NCBI GenBank assembly: GCA_022316685.1
Contig: JAKJHU010000047.1
Span: forward strand, 1 to 64,000
DNA length: 64,000 nt
From: Progne subis subis
Lineage: Eukaryota > Chordata > Aves > Passeriformes > Hirundinidae
Direction of reading: 5' to 3'
The notes under the pieces: model-generated
What the model saw: the letters and a program-made list of their open reading frames with translations, nothing else
The model's database searches: none
Told to the model about the DNA's origin: nothing
Position numbers and translations under genes: made by a program
Shown: positions 1 through 13,300 of the stretch, one piece after another
Layout: every line of letters begins with the position of its first letter
How positions within the stretch are numbered: position 1 is the first letter of the stretch

Positions 1-40
1 AAAACCCAAAACAAACAAACAAACAAAAAACCCCCCACAA
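1..40. repeat. A-rich (CAAA)n-like simple repeat
   Basis: The window opens in A-rich sequence with caaa units and a run of six C; it is cut by the window edge. Confidence 0.7.
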
Positions 41-88
41 AAGATCGAAAACTTAATTCTGAATGAAAACTCCATCTTTTGGTGTTTG

Positions 89-105
89 TTTTTTTTTTTT
101 TTTTT
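89..105. repeat. Poly(T) tract
   Basis: A run of 17 T; on the NELL1 sense strand it is poly(A). Confidence 0.8.
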
Positions 106-995
106 ACATCAAGCATGTCCTGTTTGTTGCAAAGGTGCAGCGTTTGGCACTTGGATCAAAGCATCTCCTGGCTCTGTTGAATTGAAGCTGAAGTGTTGAA
201 CTGTTTCACTGCAACACGAATAAGGAATGCTTTGATGGACTTACATATCTGTGTCTGTGTAAAACACTTTAGTAATTACTTAATAACCCATAAAACTTTA
301 AAAATAGTTTATCCAACTATGATTTCCCATTATGATATGCCACTGAAGTTACCCCAACCATTACACGTCTGTCACAGACATCCTACCAAGCAAGATGGAA
401 ACCAACCAATTTCAAAGGAACCTTTTGAAATGCAGACATTTCCTGTGGAGAGGTATTTGGTCCATCAGAGAATGCTGTGCAGGGGAACAATGACAGGGCT
501 AAATAATATCACTCAGGTGCCTTCTGACTAAATTAGAGCTGAGAGACATGCTCATCCTGAGCCAAACATCAAGAAGACAAGAAAAGGTGCATGAAGAACT
601 TGTCTGGAGCCTGTGGTGAGATGTCCATCAGAACGAGTCCACACAATTATCTCCTACCCCTGGTAAATTGTGTCTTCACAGGTTGACATCAAATCATACC
701 CGATCCCATTCCAAAACAAGCACTTCCAAAAGCTGACTAGAAAATGGGGATCCCCAGTTCCCGGGCTGGACAGCAGAGACCTGGCTCTGCTCTCCAGCAC
801 AAGGAGCAGCTCCTGCATCTCTCTGGGAGGAGAAACATCCCTCCCAGAACACCAGGCTTCCTCCCAGCCCCTCCCAGCTCTGGGGGGGCAATTAGCCTGC
901 CCATCAGGACTCTGGAACAGAGCACATGTTCAACTGCACTGGGATGTGTAGAAAGGGAAATCAAAACACTCAGCTGAACACGAGTCAGCCTTGGA

Positions 996-1083
996 TCTCT
1001 GGGGAGAGCAATTTCCAGATATGTTGTACTGGGTTTGTGTGGCCAGGATTGTTCTCTGGGGAGAGCAATTTCAAAGTATGTTG
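996..1083 (+). repeat. Short direct duplication, 31-bp units 57 bp apart
   Basis: 'tctctggggagagcaattt' starts at 996 and again at 1053, each followed by a similar 'atatgttg' / 'gtatgttg'. The intervening 'tgttgtactgggtttgtgtg' (from about 1023) resembles the start of the bird LTR-like repeat found at 19.4 and 24.6 kb, here in plus orientation, so this may be a tiny remnant of that element. Confidence 0.5.
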
Positions 1084-4000
1084 GGTCAACCCAGTGCAGA
1101 CAAATCTCTGCAATCTCTTTTTTTTTTTTTCCCCTCTGTAAAAAAGATTAGAAAGTCAATTTCAGGCTTCTTATTAACAGCCTTGAAATCTTGATTAAAA
1201 ATAAATCCAGCATCATAATTTGATAATACTATTGATAATACTTCTCCTAATTTTTTAGTTCTGCTTCATAGTTGCAACACATGAGTAAAAGTGACAGAGA
1301 GCAGAGTGAATTCTTGTTTTGGCTCTACAGAGGACCCACTCTGAAGCTGCTGAGAAACAAAGATCAAAGTTTTTCCTTCAAACTTGAAACATCTTTTATA
1401 ATTTCCAGCAAAATGGAATAGACTTATATTAGGAATAAGAAATACCTTATATTAACCAGCTGGATTGCTCAGATTCACATTAATTATTGTTCTCACTATT
1501 CACCACCTTCTTATGTGTCTACACTACTCGTTCTAGCAAAACACCACACTATTTTTCTCCTGATTTTTAAACATCCCTTCTGGTCCTACAGCTCAAAAAT
1601 TTTGTTTCTTGAACAGCATAATGCTATTACTTTATTTTTTTTCTCTACTTCTTAGAGACAGCTTATCTCTAAAGCTTGTGGTCTCCATTGATTTATAATT
1701 GCTTACCATTTACTATATTGATTGCTAGAGTAAATTTACTGATACACATTAGCATGAGGACAGAAAAACAGTTGTCTGTTTCAAGAGCTTACTGAAAATA
1801 TATCTGAAGAATGTCACAAAATACCTGATCTATATTCTGAAGCACTGGCTGTCAAATGCCATTTCTGCTTACATTTAAAAAATTGATAACTCGTATATCT
1901 CATCATCGCCTTTTGAAAATTTATTTCTTAATTATTTTAAACTTTCATGTTTCCTTTTTTTAATATTACTTCTTAACACAGTATGCCGTCCTTGTGCAGA
2001 CATAAAGGATTTTAATTAATTTTGGTTTCTTAAGATAATTTGGGCTGGTGCTACTTGTTCCAGTTTCTCCAATTTGCGCAGTAATTTGATGGCTCGACAC
2101 TAACACATGCACTAGTACCACTGTCAAGCCATGAAAAGCTAACACCAGAAGAAAGAAATAATCCACCAACAGCAGTACTGAAGATGAAATTTAACTATTC
2201 CCATTCCTGAAGAATTTCTGGACAAATTGCTTCAAAACATAACAAAACTTAGCTTTCAACACGCAAACATTTTCTCTAAAAGTTAATTCCAGCTTCTTAG
2301 CTGCATCGAGAACTCGTCATTCACCCAGCATGATATAGGCACTTGCCATAATATACGTTTCACAGACAGAAAAATGAGCCTGGAGTGATGAGGGAAGCAC
2401 CTCCGGTCACTTAAGTTAGTGGCATAGTCAGGACTAAAATCTATATTCTAGGGATTTGTTTCCTGACAGCAGACATTAAATTACGCCAGTGCAGCAACAC
2501 TTCGTAAATCTGACAGATTGGATCATGCTTAATAATTAATATACGACTTGAAACTCTATTAAGCAGCCTGAACAAAATTTGTTATCCTGAAAAAATTGGG
2601 CAATTTCATAGATAAAAAAGAGAATACCTTTCATTCCTGCTATGTGGTGCTAAATTAAATGCCTTGTCTTTTCTAAATATAAGTAACTTCCTATTTGCAT
2701 TATAATTAAAGTGTGAAACTTTCTGCGGATAATGAAGTAAGCTTAGGGAGCAGCATTTTGGCCCTTTAATCTCTTGAGAGGCAAAGAGATGGAAACAAGG
2801 TGGCCAGAAAGAGAAAAGAGAAAATGAGAACAAACGGTGAGGTTACAAAAAGCATGTGTGAAATTATGATAACGGTTCAGACCAGTCCCCAAAAGCTGAT
2901 AAGGATATATTTCCATGCATTAATAAAACTTGAAATAAATAACAAATTTCAACTCTGAAATGAGCCTGCTTGTAAAAACTTCTTTGGAGACTGTTCTATG
3001 CCTCAGTGCCACAAGCTATCCCATCCACACAGAAAGGACCATACTTTGAGGTAACTAGGAACATCCTTAGCCTCTCTCCCCATCCCCGTGGGTTTTGTCA
3101 ACATTTTAAAAATGAGAAAAAAAGCAAAAAGGAAAGCGTTCTGGTGCTCGAGTCCCACTGCTGTCCGTGCCCCTGATCTGCTGGTAATGATGGACATATT
3201 ATTTGAATTTATATCCTGCAAAGACTCTTTGGGGATGGGGAGAGGAGCATCACTCTCCATCCTCAGGCAGCCTGTGAGAGACAGGGAGGTGTAGCCACCC
3301 CTGGATTAAATCAAACCCTGGATTTTTGCTACTGGAGGCCAGCAGAGGCACCTCACCACCCTCCTAGGAATCTGTGTCCATGTTTATCACTCTGGGCAAA
3401 CCAGTTACTCTGGTTACTGCAGAGGAGAACAACAGCATCAGCAGACCCTAAAAGATATCCTCCCTCACACCCTTTTCTGGAAGGAAAGGGGACGTGCCAC
3501 GCCTCAAGCACAGGGAGTTATCCTAAATCAAAAATTTCAGATTAAAAACATTAATTGTGTATGTAAGCCACATACAGCCACAAACAGAAATGCTCTGCCT
3601 AACATCTCCAACCAAAAGCAGCAACTACAGCTGGGTCAAGGGTGTGTTTCCAAAAGCCCAATTCCAGAGCAGGATTCTTGCAGCACCCTAGTCAGCTGGG
3701 TCTCAATAAAGCTTTTTTTGGAGTTTTAGTTACAATGGCTTCAGCATGAAATGCAGGGCTGGGCATTGCTGGTAAGGCAGATAAATTGGATACATACAGC
3801 AGCAGAATTTATGGCCTCTAGGACATTGTACCTGCGAAAACAGGAGCATTCACAGATGTGCTGTTACAGGATTTAATGAGGGACTGCACAGTGGGGCATC
3901 TAACTTTACTTCTTCGCAGCCCCATTACTGGTGACTAAATGCCTTGGAGAGCCATGCTTTTCCAACTATGCCATCTCAGTGCACTCACCAATAAAAACAG

Positions 4001-7000
4001 AGTAACAATACCCTTAAAGTTTGTGGAAGCTTACTGATCTTAAAAAAACCAAAAAAAACCCCCAAAAACAAAAAAACCACCAAACCAAACAAACAAAAAA
4101 CCAAAAAACAAAAAAAGAGAGAACTGGGGAAGTTAATTCCTTTAAACATTTGTCTTGGAGCTCCTCTCGTATTTTTCTCAAGGACACAAGAAAGGAGGCA
4201 CAACTTTGGAGGGTAAGACTCGTGCGACTTTGGAAAGCACTGCCAATGCCAGGAAATACTGGAATTTCATTCCAAAAGAAAGGATAAGTCTTGCCTAATA
4301 GAAATGGAATGAAAAGTAATGATATAATGTGCTTTGTGATTCTGCTTGAGAGCCTAGCAATAATAAGTATTTCTACTAAAAGTTGGGAAATTATCAGTGA
4401 GAAATTACTGGGGAGGATGAAGAGCATGTTAATCAATCAGAGGATGATAGGATAAGGAAGATTAGCTTTGTTGAGAAAGGCAAAAGCTATCTAGCATTTA
4501 TCAACAGAAGCATTTGTAACAACAACATAAGACTACTAATGCCATGAAACAAGGCACAGAGATGCTTATCACAATACAATTCTTTTTCAGCTCTGCTCAA
4601 GAATTAAAAAAGCAAGTGAAGAGAGGCACTAGGACATGCAATAATCTATTTTATGAAATGTGATGTTTGTTCCTCACTCGTTTTTCCTGGCACATTCAAA
4701 GCCAAGAGGAGATATTATTCCTTTATATAAACTCATTAGGACAAGTCATAAAAAGGGTTTGTTTTCATTTAGGAGGAAGAATAGCAAGTGGCAGAACACC
4801 AATATTAACTGTCAGGAGTAAGTCTTGAGTGGAAATCAGCGGAAGACTCCTAGACATAAGAAAGCAAAGTCTGAAATATCATTGCAAAGTGAGGAGCAAG
4901 AAAGCTACTTTTTATTTTTAAAGAAAGAGCTATTTTTAGGACACATCTGACAAATCCATAAAGAGGACTATGTCTCCCACGGTAAGTGAGAACTAAATTA
5001 GATCATCTGAATGCTCCTTTTGTGGCTGTAAAATGCTAGAGATATTATAGGTTTTCTTAATAATATTTGTTAATATACAATAAAATCCTAAAGGAGACAA
5101 TGTTGTTTATTCTTCATGATATCAGACACCACATGGCAAACCCTGAGCCGTTTTCCCTTTCCTTGTCTGATTTTCCTTGTAATTTTATTCTTTGTTATCA
5201 AATCCTCGCCATCACGTCCCAAGAACCCTCGCTTCTTCCCAGACCAGCCAAACAGCACTCTGAATACAAAACACAGGCTTCCTTCAGACAGCAGGACTGA
5301 GGAAAGGAAAACTAACGATGATTCAATCAAACATTTTTCAAAACTGTTTGCTGCAAGTGCAACTCCTCCTGCAAGGTTGCTGGGAATGAGCCAGATCTAG
5401 CTAGATATAAACCTCATCTCCTCCAAGTAACTACCTTCTCCTTCACATAAGACCCAATAGATCGTAAGAGCTAATTTAAAAACATTACATTTTCTTGTTC
5501 AAATGTGCAATTAAGAAGAGAAATGAAGATTGAGATTAGCAATGGCAGAAGATCTCTAAACTTTATATTACACAATTAACATTTTAAATAGAGTAGGTCA
5601 AAATAACTAGGCTTTTAGGTTGTTTGCAACATTGGCAAGTGAAACAAACAAGCCTTCGGGTCAAATAATGCTCCATTTATTTTTTAGCATTATTTTAATG
5701 TTTTCAAGGGTTTGTAAAAGCCGTTTCACATTGAAAATGGGAAACATTTGCAGAGGTTTCCAGTGCTGCTCCCAAGCTTACAGACAGACACAAAACCACA
5801 GCAGACTCTTACATCTGAAATAGCCACACAGGTAATCTTCCTGTGCTGACAGTCGCACTCTCTCTCTGTTGTGCAGGGAGATTTACTCTCTGGGAAACTG
5901 CTCATTTAATCAGTGCTACCTCTGACTACCAAAATTAATGGGAGTTCAGGGCTCAGGGTTACAAATGATCATCTCACAATGCTCATTAAGGGGGCTGCTG
6001 AGCAGCAGCGTCATACAGAAATATGCTGATTTATTTAGCAGAAAGTGGGTAAATAATGCAGGCCAATTTTCAAGAAATTAGTAGAGATGAAAAAGAGTTG
6101 AGTCATTATGCTCAGGCTGTTCTACCTTGAACATTTTTTCTGGCCCAGCTCCTCTTCCCTGACCATCCACGCTGGGAGAACTAGGCAGCAGAGCAAGACC
6201 TGGAGCAGATCAAAGCCTGAGTGTGATGCCATGCCAGAAGGAAATCAAAGCCTGACATCACCACCTTGGAAGGAATGGACAAAAAGCACTGTGTATCCTC
6301 TCCTGATGTTCACACTCCTGAGAGGGTCTTACCTTCTGTACCATTTCCACCAAGGAACAGGTAACAAGTTAATGGCAATGCGGATCAGCCGAAGGTCCAG
6401 AGGAGAGGACAGTAAAAATGATGAGAAAACATGGATTCAAGGCAATACTGAGGGGGGAATAAATTAATATAAACTGAAGATACAAAAATACGTCTTAAAG
6501 TGAAGTGAATTGTATGATAAATTATAGCAAACTAGATTTGAGATATTAAGTGTCAAGTTCCTATTCTGTTACTCACTTCAGCAAACTCAGGGAGTGAGAA
6601 AATACTCATTTCCTTACACATAACTCATTACTTTAGTGCTCTGGTAAACGCAGCTAACTGGGGAGGGAGAAGCAAGAAAAATTCCTGAACTCAGATCTTG
6701 GCATCGAAGAAAGGAGGAGCCAAATGCCTCAGACGCTGTGTTTAAAATTCTTTCTGGCCCACTGGGAGATACATTTATATATTCTACTATGAATTTAAGC
6801 ACAGTTTGATACTTGTAAAAGCCTTCCTAATTCTCTTCCTGGCAATAACTCAGTAGCCCAGCACAGCCAGCTTCGCAGGACTCTTTTCTATTTCAGGTTT
6901 TCACCTTGGTTTTCCCAAGGTGTCTCATAGATCAAAAGGTGTCTGCAATTTTGCTGAAGAACTATCCTATTTAAAGAGTTTTACCTCAGAGGACTGGAGT

Positions 7001-7799
7001 TTGCCAGCTCCCTACAATCAGGATCTCAAGAATTTCCTGTGCAGAGGATGACACTTTGTTCAGCCAGGTTCACAGATGAAGTATTAATTGTGTCAAGGAG
7101 AAACATCAATAAACAAGAGAAAAAAAATTAAGTCACAGATTCCAAGAAAATGTACTCCACTCTAATTCATTGCTGCCAACGGACCAAATGAAGTTACACT
7201 AGGGTAAAACCAGTTTCATCAGAATAAAATCAAATTCTCTCCCTCCGAGGCAGCAATATGTTTGATCCCATTATAAGGCAGTTCTCTGCATTTTTTATTT
7301 GGTAAATAGCAACTTTTAAGAGTATTAGATGCCAAATGCCACCAACCATGCATACATAAAACAGAATATATAAATTTCATCACAAGATACTGAGGGATAT
7401 CTCCATGACATTTTCACTGAAGAAACCGACAGCTCTGTTATTACCTAGAAAGCTGTCTGTTAACTCCTAGGTAACATCTGATTCATAATTAAAATAACAG
7501 AAGCATATTCTATCTACATTTTTAATGAATTTCCAAAAAGACTTTGGACATTAGCCAGCAAGGTGATATTGTGGTGGAAAGAAACACAAGCTCTGTACAC
7601 GAGCGTCAACGAGTGAGAAGAATCGGACAAGAGAGTGAACTTTAACAACAAACCTGGCCAACACAGAAGCAACGTGGGAAAAGGTAAAGAAGAAACCCTT
7701 CTCCCACAGCACCACCTACATTTCTCAGCTGCCACTTGTTTTTTGGAGTGCAGCAATCCTGTAGAGGTGGTGTTAAGCACGAGTCTATGCCCTTTCTCA
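1084..7799. other. Unique intron sequence, no gene seen
   Basis: AT-rich sequence with one A/C low-complexity tract (4042-4116). Short open frames, up to 140 codons at 4014-4436 on the minus strand, are low-complexity or carry no domain. Nothing resembling an EGF exon was seen on the minus strand. Confidence 0.6.
4042..4116. repeat. A-rich low-complexity tract with C interruptions
   Basis: About 75 bases made almost only of A and C, with caaa and ccaaa units. The overlapping lysine/glutamine-rich and, on the other strand, phenylalanine/leucine-rich open frames come from this composition and are not genes. Confidence 0.85.
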
Positions 7800-8177
7800 T
7801 CACCTCTCCTCTGAGGAACATTTGAGAGCTGAGGTTGTTCAGCCTGGGGAGGAAAAGCCTCCTGGAGAATCTTACTGCGGCTTTTCAGTAATTCCAGTCA
7901 GCCCATAAGAAAGATGGGGATAATAAGCCTGTTGTGATAGGGGAAGGAGTAGTAGTTTTCAACTAATAAAGGGTCAATTTGGATTAGGTATAGGGATAAA
8001 GTTTTTATGCCGAGGATGGCAAAACACCAGAAGAGAAGTGGTGGGTGCCCCATGCCTGGAAACATTCGAGGTCAGCTGGACCAGGGCCCTGAGCAACCTG
8101 ATCCGGTTGAAGATGTCCCTGCTCCTTGCCGGACTGGGTGAGCTTTGAAGACTCCTTCCAACCCAAACCATTCTATG
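7800..8177 (+). mobile_element. CR1 LINE 3'-end fragment
   Basis: It begins with the CR1 3'-region phrase 'gaggttgttcagcctgggga' at about 7831 and continues through degenerate versions of the usual '...gataggg...', '...tttggattagg...', 'tgccccatgcctgga' and 'gagcaacctg' blocks. It ends 'ccaacccaaaccattctatg' at 8177. The terminal ATTCTATG octamer marks the CR1 3' end, so the copy is on the plus strand, antisense to NELL1. It is a 5'-truncated, non-coding copy with small deletions. Confidence 0.85.
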
Positions 8178-8434
8178 GTCTCCCAGTGAAAGCACTCAAG
8201 CCTGTTTAAGTGTCACCTTGCAGTTGGGCTGGTCTTGCAAGAGACAGAGAGAAAACTCAGTGCAAGACAAGCCTGAAGCATAACCAGCTCTTGAGGCTGC
8301 TGCTCCTATAAAACAAGAGACACTGCTACGATCAAACCATCAAAACTTCAAAGGTTACAACTTGGCAGTGGTTTGCATATGGGCAGGTGATGCCTTAAAA
8401 ACCAATATATTTCCTCCTTTCATTATGGAGCTTT

Positions 8435-8451
8435 AAAAAAAAAAAAAAAAA
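8435..8451. repeat. Poly(A) tract
   Basis: A run of 17 A with no recognisable retroposon body upstream. Confidence 0.8.
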
Positions 8452-10359
8452 GGCAAGTACATACTTTGGCCTTTCGCATTAGTGAAAGAGAAAAGAGCTC
8501 TCAGGCAGAAATGGGACCCTGGAAACCAGAGGGTTTTAATAGAAGTGTCAGTCACAGTCTGTAATTACTTCTACTCCAAATTACGACACAGGTGCTAACT
8601 GATATTTTTAAAGCAACATATGCAGCAATACCAGGTGGCTAATCTGCAGATCACTAGGGCCAAGGAAATCCATTCAGGAACTCGGGATTTTGCCAGCATT
8701 CGTGCCTCCTACTGTTCATGAAGTGAACTGAACATATTGTAAATGAGGCTCTTGCTTAACCTTATTTTAATCACTTCTAAATTGGATATGGTTCCCTCTT
8801 CACCTTGTCCTTTCACAGTATTGCCTAGTCTCCTAAAAATCATTGTAAATCACCTGTGAAGGTTATGCATTAGAGTGCTTTCAGCAATAAGACTCATAAA
8901 CCTTGTCAAAATGTACAGCGCTGCGGGGTGGCATTTTGAATTGGAATATAACCACTGCCTTTTAATCACAAGACATTTTCCAAGAAACTGTTTTATGGGA
9001 AAGAACAGCGCTCTCATATGAATGAAGAGCTGAATTTCTGTCCTATCTCTCCTATCTCGATTTTGTCAACAGAACTAGGTTTTCCTTCAGCCTGTCTGTA
9101 ATCCTAAACGACAGTAAAATAAAAAACCCGGATTTTCCCCAGAGATCTGTCAAGATCAAAGGACTGGGAAGGTCAGTTTTCACCAAGTGTTTCCATGGGC
9201 AACTGGTCATACCAGAATTGGACATAGGGAACCTTGTGGAGACAATGATTTTTAACAGCAGTGATGACAGCATTACATTCCTCTGTAAAGAAGCAGCATT
9301 CTGACCTTGCTCACCTCTGACACCTAAAACGTGTCAACACATTGTTCAACGCAGTTTTGAAACACTCACCAACTCAGAGTTGACACAAATTCTTGTAATT
9401 AAAGGAACAAAAATACTGTGCAACATTCCAAGCCTCAGAGGGGGTCGGACCCGTGGAACACAAGCTTTATGATCCACCCAGAAAGCAGCTCTGCCCTTTT
9501 CCCTGCTGCTCGCTCAGGACTGAATTTCGGTCCAGCTCACATGGGGACTCCCAGCCTGCTCACACACAGAGCCTGGATGGCACTTTGAGACAGAAACGGG
9601 GCGAGCAGGGGGATGAAACTGTGTTCAGTCAGTGCCTGAGCACTCTGCAAAGAGTGCACAAAATGCTGCTGAAATTCTGCGGCATTTTCAAGCTAAAAAT
9701 ACGCAGATAACACATCAAGAGTGACAAAATGTACTGCCAAATGTCTACTATTATTAGCACGTTTAATATCCTGCCATTCAGCTAAACTGCCTGAGTTGAC
9801 CGTGGCTTTCTAAGGGAGTATTTGTATTTCCCCAGCACAGGAGCAATGAGGTTTGAACCCAAGCTATCCATCTAAACTGAGCAGCAACCCTTACCTTTCC
9901 TTCAGGTCTGTGGGTCAGGCAGAAAGAAGATACAGAGTACAGAATTCCACCTCAGGAAAGGCAAGTTTGCCATTCTTTATATTCTTTACCATTTCTTTAG
10001 CTCTTCTGGTGCTCACATGGTTTGTTTAGGACTTCACTAGACACAAAAATCTCCCCCCCTTCCAAAAAAAATATACAGTGTTTCAGAGAAAAGGTTAAAT
10101 CACCCTGTGTGCTCTGGGTGAGAGAACTTCACACAAAAGAACTCCATCCACGACTGCCACGAACAAGAACAATAGTATTAACTGAAGAATAACATTTTAG
10201 CAGCCCAAATATTTAACTCAAAGCACCAGGAGAAATGATCTGATATTCAGAGGATTACATATGTCTTTTGATTAGCACAGCCAGTATTCTTGTTTCATAT
10301 CCTTGACTAGAAAGATCAAATCAGCATAATCTTATAGCATACATATAAAAAACCTGTAA

Positions 10360-10386
10360 GGTTGGTTGGTTGGTTTGTTTGTTTTT
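10360..10386. repeat. (GGTT)n / (GTTT)n simple repeat
   Basis: Three to four ggtt units followed by gttt units and a short T run. Confidence 0.75.
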
Positions 10387-13300
10387 CATAAATAAGAAAT
10401 TCAAGTTTTGACCTTCCATAAATCTGAGATCATTCTCCTTCCTTGAAAAAAATTATTTAACTAACAGTGAGAGAGTATTTTGACATGGGAAAATACAGCC
10501 TTCTTTTCTTTGAGAGGATGGAATTCCTCTGGAATGGTTATCAACATCCAAGACAGTACTTCCTGAAGCTCGAGACATACAGATCAACCTGACGTGGCCA
10601 TTTTTCTTCTCTGTTACATGGCCTCAGACCAGATGAGGGAAAAAACAAGAGACATCACAGAGCAGTCAGGGAAACACAATCATCTTCAGCAGAGGATCAA
10701 AACAAGCTTTGAGAAAACTAACTCTGGGTTTCATTTTCTTATAAAAGAAATGTATTTGTTTCCCAGTGGGCTTGAGCAGCAGGAGATCTGTGAGTAACCA
10801 AAATAATGTGCACCTCGAGCCCAAAAGTGCCATTATTTATTTTAGTCACAGAGTGTAAGAAGCTGTCTTCACAAAGCAGGCTCTTTCCACACTTCCACAA
10901 ACAGATTACTTGCTGCATTTTAAGAACAGACACACAAACCCACATGGAGGATCACATCTAATTAGTATTTGTTGAACTGCACGTGGCATTCCCTGAGCAT
11001 TATGTGGATTTGACACACTCTAAGACTCTAGTTCAGCTGTATGTTAAAGTTAAAAATATTTAAGGTCTCGCTCCCTTTTTTCCCTTTCCATGTTGATTCT
11101 GTAAGATAAGACAAATGCCAAAGAAATACACTGTTTAGCTGCAGAGATTAACAACATCAAGGGCAGAGGAGGTGGGTAAGAGAATGAAAAATAACTCAAA
11201 TGCCCTGGCTCATCAAGAATGAAGCACAATAAAATCAAGCAAAAAGGTCAGTGAGAGTTATCCTCACAAGGTTCTTCATGCAGGCTCCACTACAGTTGAA
11301 AGCTGTCAATTCACAGTGCTCTAAAGCTGATTAGGAGCCTCCTTTTATCAGTCACACACCAACACATTCAATCTTCTTTCCTAAACCTGAAGAAAGCATC
11401 TGTTTTCTTTCCTCTCTGGGCAAATCTGTCTTTCTGCACCAAGACAACAGCCCACAGAAAAATGAGCCATGATGAGTCAGTTTCAGGAAAAGCCATGGCC
11501 TTGCCCTAGCTCCACCAACAACTTCTTTTCAATAAATGATTCCAAACAGCAGGTGAGAAATTCACAATTTTCAGTTGCACAAACACCGCTCTCACACGGA
11601 AGCCGACTGCCATTGGATTTATGAGATGCTGTGTTTCCAGGTATAAAATCTACCACAAAGTTTGCAGCAGGGAGAAAACAGGGACAGAGGTTAAGAGACC
11701 TCTGTTGACAAAGCAAATTGCACAGTCTCATTTCAATTGTGGGACCATCTTTCATCTAAACTCACAGAGCAAAGTAGGAAGAGGCAAAAAAGAACAATTA
11801 CAGTTTACGCTCATATTAAAGGGTTTTATATAACCTATTTTTGTTTGTTCATCTGTTTTCTGTGGATTGAAAGAAAAACAAGGAAAACCCCAGTGTTTCA
11901 GAGGAGTAGCTGCCATCATACTCATGGAGGTGCATGATCTTGTTTCAAAGAACTGGGGCAGAGAGAACAGTTCCAGACTTCCTGCTCTTATTCAGCCTTC
12001 CAGCAGTGAAACCACTCATCCATTTCCCACAGCTTCTTCCTCACAGCATCCCGTTATAAAATTAAGAACAGATACAGACATCTACCTCTCACACAACAAA
12101 ACAGGGGTTTGAAAGGAGTACCTGTTTTTGGAGAAGTACATCCCCCAGCTTTGATTTCAAGAAAATACTCGAGCATTCTCACTGCTATTCTGTAGGTGGA
12201 GGTTCTTATGTTTAGACCTCTCTTATTTCTCACTCACACACATAAAACCCAGAACAGATAATAATGGGCCTCAAAGAACATCAGGGGTGACACTGAACAC
12301 GTCTGAGATTTACTGCCTCCTCCGTGTCACTCACCCACTTGTTACATCAGAGTGGTTCAACAGCCAGTAAAGACTCTTCCCTATCAATGTGGTGGAAAGA
12401 AGGCTATCACAAGAGTTTTCTTTTGGAGAGAAGGTAAAAATCTTTACATTTGCAGCCCAGCACGTTGCTCTACCCTCTCTCTGCAGCCTGGTGATTTAAA
12501 ACTCTTCCCCTTTCAAGCAGAGAGATTTATTGAAGCCTCGCTTCAGACAGGTTCCACCGAGCAATGCACGGGCAAGTGACAGCCAGTTTTTGTCCTCAGT
12601 GGACAAAAACAACGAGTACAAAAAGTGGCATGAAAGAGTGTCCAGGGAAGTCTGATGGCTCGGGTGACAAGAGCGGTGTGCAGGATGTCTACCTGCCACC
12701 TGTGTACATTATATTCGCTCCTGACCATTTCTATGAGTACTCTGCCGTCAGAAACCTCAGATCTGCTCAAAACAGCAAAACAAAGGTCTCCAAAATCCTG
12801 GAGAATAAAGAAAACTAATCCAAGCAACTGCCTGCACTCCCTGAAATGAGATGTGAAACAAAGTATTTTTTTTCTCTCATAAAATTACGCAGTCACATCA
12901 TTTTCTGTGAAAAATTATATTCTTTTCAGAAGCCTTGAAAGTCAATTATACATTGTGTTTTAATATTGCAAACAATATATTGAATTTGAAAGCACGACTA
13001 AGTAATAATAGATGTCAAGAGCAAATTACGTGGAGCAAGAAAATCTGCCAAAATAGCTTGAAGTCAAAGAAAAGGCTTATCAGGGGAAATGCACACCTTT
13101 TAATTGTCAAACCTTGAACATTCCCTGCAGAAGTATCTCCAGTACAGAATGCTCTCCTGGTTTCTGTGCAAAAAGTAATCTGGGCAGTGTAATATGAGGG
13201 CCTAAAAGGTCACACAAAATATACACACACCAACTGCCTTTGCTTCTGACATATTTTTCCATGACATTAAATTCTTGCCAGGTTCGTTATTAATACACTT

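Noticed and set aside
4014..4436. 140-codon minus-strand hydrophobic frame as a membrane protein
   Set aside because: The hydrophobic run is the complement of an A/C low-complexity tract, not a selected membrane segment.
6108..6467. 119-codon plus-strand frame as a gene
   Set aside because: No domain, no splice context, and low expected significance at this length in a 64-kb window.
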